A stretch of DNA of 15,631 bases, taken from NCBI GenBank assembly GCA_038329895.1, contig JBBQNM010000058.1, positions 1 through 15,631 of the forward strand. The letters are read 5' to 3'. The notes beneath the pieces were generated by a model that saw only the letters and a program-made list of their open reading frames with translations, searched no databases and was not told the DNA's origin. Source of the DNA: Mayfieldus sp038329895 (GTDB lineage: Bacteria > Actinomycetota > Thermoleophilia > Solirubrobacterales > 70-9). This document shows positions 13,266 to 15,631 of this stretch, in pieces. Position numbers and translations under genes: made by a program. Within the stretch, counting starts at the first letter, position 1. Every line of letters begins with the position of its first letter.

Positions 13266-15631
13266 ATGACGTCGCCCGGCTGGTCAACGCGGCAGCTCGC
13301 GGAGTTCCTCGAGGCGATGTCGGCGGTAGGCGACGTGGCCACCGCCCGTCGCGCTGCGGTCGACCGGGTCGCAGAGGCGCTCGAGGCCGAGCTGGCCGCG
13401 GTGCTCACCGACAAGGGCGTCCTGGTGGCGATCGGCCTCGACCCCGAACAGGTGTCCGGATCAGCTTTGGCGGCGGTCAGAGAAGGGCGTTCGAAGACGA
13501 TCGAGGTGCCCGGCCTCGGCCGCTGCGCCGCTCTCTCGATCGCGATCGGAGGCAAAGAGGCCACGTCGCTGTTGGTCGCCCGCACGGGGCAGGAGAGGTT
13601 CACCAGCGAGGAGCTCAGCGTTGCCCGCGGCCTCGCCCATGCGCTGGCAATGGCCGAGCGGATGCTGCAGGGACGCGACGAGGGGCGCGCGCTGCGCGAG
13701 GAGAGCGCCGAGAAGGCGAGGGAGCGCGAGGTCGTGGAGGCCAACTACCGCTCGCTGGTCGAGCGCCTGCCGGCGATCGTCTACAGCGCCGAGATGGGCG
13801 AGCGGGGACGCTGGACCTATGTCAGCCCGCAGATCGAGCAGATCCTCGGCTTTACACCGCAGGAGTGGATGGCAGACCCGGAGACTTGGCTTCACCAGCT
13901 GCATCCCGATGACCGCGAACGCGCCCTCTCGCAGGAGAACGAGCGGGTGCTCGACGATCGCGACCCGCCGCCGATCGACTACCGGTTGCGAAGACGCGAT
14001 GGAAAGGCGATCTGGGTCCTCGACGAGGCGGTGCTGGTGCGCGACGAGTCGGGTAAGCCGATCTGGCACGGGGTGCTTTACGACATCACCGAGCGCAAGC
14101 AGGCGGAACGCGAAATCGAGCGCCGCGCCGCGCAGCAGGCCGCGGTGGCCCGGCTCGGCGACCGGGCCTTGAAGGGCGCCCAGCTGCCGGCGCTGATGGA
14201 GGATACGGCCGCCTTCCTCGCCGCCGGCGAGGGAACCGGGCATAGCTGTGTCTGGGAGTTCGAGGAGGGAGCCGGGAAACTGACGCTGGCGGCGAGCATC
14301 GGCATCGGCGATGGGGGCCAGGAGACCTCGATCGCCGTCGGCAACGACTCGCCTGCCGGTCTTGCGCTTGCGTCGGGACAGCCGGTGACAGTCAACGACT
14401 GGTCGGGTCAGACCCGATTCGCCCTCCCGTCCTATCTTCAGGACCTCGGCCTGCGTTGCACGATCGCGGCGCCGATCGAGGGCGAGAGCCAGCCGCTGGG
14501 CGTGATCGAGGCCCACTCCACCGAGCCCAACGCCTTCTCTGCCCAGGACATGCACTTCGCGCAGGCCGCCGCCAACGTGCTCGCCCACGCGATCGAGCGG
14601 CAGTTCGCGGGGGAGGCGATCCGACACGGCTCGCTGCACGATCACGTCACCGGACTTCCGAACCGGCCGCTGTTCGTGGACCGGCTCGAACACGCATTGG
14701 ACGCGGCACGGGGACGCGAGACGCCGCTCGCGGTCTTCTTCCTTGACCTCGACCACTTCAAGGTGATCAACGACAGCCTCGGCCACGACGTCGGCGACGA
14801 GGTGCTGAGGGCCGTGGTCCCCAGGCTGCGCAAGCAGCTGCGCTCAGTTGACACCGTGGCGCGCTTTGGCGGCGATGAGTTCGCGATCCTGGTCGAGGAG
14901 GTCGTCGACGAGGCCGAGGCGACGAGGATCGCGGAGCGCATCTGCAACGCCTTCGAGGGGCCGTTCACGGTCGACGGACTGGAGCAGCACCTGACCACCA
15001 GCGTCGGCATCTCGATCTCCGGGCCCGAGACCGGAGAGCCGGAGTCGCTGATCCGCGACGCGCACGCGGCCATGTACCGGGCCAAGGACCGCGGCCGCAA
15101 CCGCTCCGAGCTCTTCGATCAGGAGATGAGATCGAAGGCGGTTCGCAGGCTGCAGCTGGAGCGCGAGCTGCGTCGGGCGCTGGACCGCGAGGAGCTCTCG
15201 CTCCAATATCAACCGATCGTCGCGCTGGCCACGGGAGAGATCCCGGCGCTGGAGGCGCTGCTGCGCTGGGAGCATCCGGAGCGCGGGCAGATCGAGCCCT
15301 CCGAGTTCATCCCCGTCGCCGAGGAGAGCGGCTTGATCCACCCGATCGGGCGCTGGGTGATCGAGCGCGCCTGCCAGCAGAGCGTCGCCTGGCACCATCT
15401 GCGCCCCGACGCGCGGCCGATTGACATGACGGTCAACCTCTCGGCACGCCAGTTCGCCCAGCACGATCTGCCCGAGATCGTCACCGCGATCCTCTCGCGC
15501 ACCGGGCTCGAGGCCGTCCACCTGAAGTTCGAGATCACCGAGAGCGTGCTGGTCGAGAAGTCGGGGGCGGCGGACGAGATGCTGCGCGAGCTCAGCGGGC
15601 TCGGAGTGCAGCTGATCCTCGACGACTTCGG
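13266..15631 (+). CDS. GAF-PAS-GAF-GGDEF-EAL cyclic-di-GMP enzyme (partial, runs off the end)
   Basis: The frame is open from the ATG to the window edge, 788 residues. Order: a GAF-like domain (about 18-133), a charged linker (134-158), a PAS domain (161-280, PAS_3 type, ending VLYDITERKQAE), a second GAF (290-445), a GGDEF domain (about 455-615) and the start of an EAL domain (about 628 on). The diguanylate cyclase motif GGDEF (535-539) is intact, and the inhibitory I-site RSVD (526-529) sits exactly five residues before it, suggesting product feedback. The EAL part shows E663-A-L in EALLRWEHP, VNLSARQF, EITES and DDFG at the very end, all phosphodiesterase residues seen so far. No membrane helix is present, so it is a cytosolic sensor. 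The net activity, synthesis or breakdown, cannot be predicted. The stop lies beyond the window. Confidence 0.93.
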   Translation, partial: MTSPGWSTRQLAEFLEAMSAVGDVATARRAAVDRVAEALEAELAAVLTDKGVLVAIGLDPEQVSGSALAAVREGRSKTIEVPGLGRCAALSIAIGGKEATSLLVARTGQERFTSEELSVARGLAHALAMAERMLQGRDEGRALREESAEKAREREVVEANYRSLVERLPAIVYSAEMGERGRWTYVSPQIEQILGFTPQEWMADPETWLHQLHPDDRERALSQENERVLDDRDPPPIDYRLRRRDGKAIWVLDEAVLVRDESGKPIWHGVLYDITERKQAEREIERRAAQQAAVARLGDRALKGAQLPALMEDTAAFLAAGEGTGHSCVWEFEEGAGKLTLAASIGIGDGGQETSIAVGNDSPAGLALASGQPVTVNDWSGQTRFALPSYLQDLGLRCTIAAPIEGESQPLGVIEAHSTEPNAFSAQDMHFAQAAANVLAHAIERQFAGEAIRHGSLHDHVTGLPNRPLFVDRLEHALDAARGRETPLAVFFLDLDHFKVINDSLGHDVGDEVLRAVVPRLRKQLRSVDTVARFGGDEFAILVEEVVDEAEATRIAERICNAFEGPFTVDGLEQHLTTSVGISISGPETGEPESLIRDAHAAMYRAKDRGRNRSELFDQEMRSKAVRRLQLERELRRALDREELSLQYQPIVALATGEIPALEALLRWEHPERGQIEPSEFIPVAEESGLIHPIGRWVIERACQQSVAWHHLRPDARPIDMTVNLSARQFAQHDLPEIVTAILSRTGLEAVHLKFEITESVLVEKSGAADEMLRELSGLGVQLILDDF

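Noticed and set aside
13461..14786. 441-codon minus-strand frame
   Set aside because: It is antisense to the PAS, GAF and GGDEF coding region, whose conserved motifs are clear on the plus strand.

Overview
The window is GC-rich bacterial DNA, densely coded and mostly on the plus strand, with many GTG starts, several GTGA stop/start overlaps and several genes that have no Shine-Dalgarno but a TAnnnT hexamer just upstream. Together with a MlaE/MlaF-type (Mce-system) lipid transporter, an MMPL exporter and a small protein resembling the actinobacterial integration host factor, this suggests a high-GC actinobacterium, possibly of the class Thermoleophilia. The lineage is an inference from gene style, not a match I could run. 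I see no insertion sequence, phage gene, CRISPR array, rRNA or tRNA.

Layout. (1) 1-1300: the end of a MlaE-type permease gene and a MlaF-type ATPase with an unusual acidic N-terminal extension. (2) 1357-2950: a clear promoter and a secreted glycine-rich beta-helix protein ending in RTX-like repeats. (3) 3007-7719: a probable five-gene run with an MMPL/RND exporter, a membrane-anchored thioredoxin-fold protein lacking the first active-site Cys, a free-standing B3/B4 domain protein, and two small unknown proteins coupled by a 4-base overlap. (4) 7790-8296: a four-helix membrane protein, followed by a gene remnant and a strong hairpin terminator. (5) 8478-8837, minus strand: an integration-host-factor-like DNA-binding protein. 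(6) 9148-11645: a divergent pair, a PLP-dependent alpha-oxoamine synthase resembling serine palmitoyltransferase (minus) and a YghO-type GNAT acyltransferase (plus), separated by an intergenic region full of GTTCC/GGAAC repeats. (7) 11735-13017: a small membrane protein translationally coupled to an AlkA-type DNA glycosylase. (8) 13266-15631: a GAF-PAS-GAF-GGDEF-EAL cyclic-di-GMP enzyme cut by the window end.

How the parts may work together. Three units touch the cell envelope: Mce-type lipid import, MMPL export with a coupled thioredoxin-fold partner, and the divergent acyl-chain enzyme pair. The pair is the most interesting item: an SPT-like enzyme next to a GNAT of the family that includes the bacterial ceramide synthase would give two of the three core steps of bacterial sphingolipid synthesis. 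No ceramide reductase or acyl carrier protein lies in this window, so the pathway remains a hypothesis. The repeat array between them looks like a shared control region.
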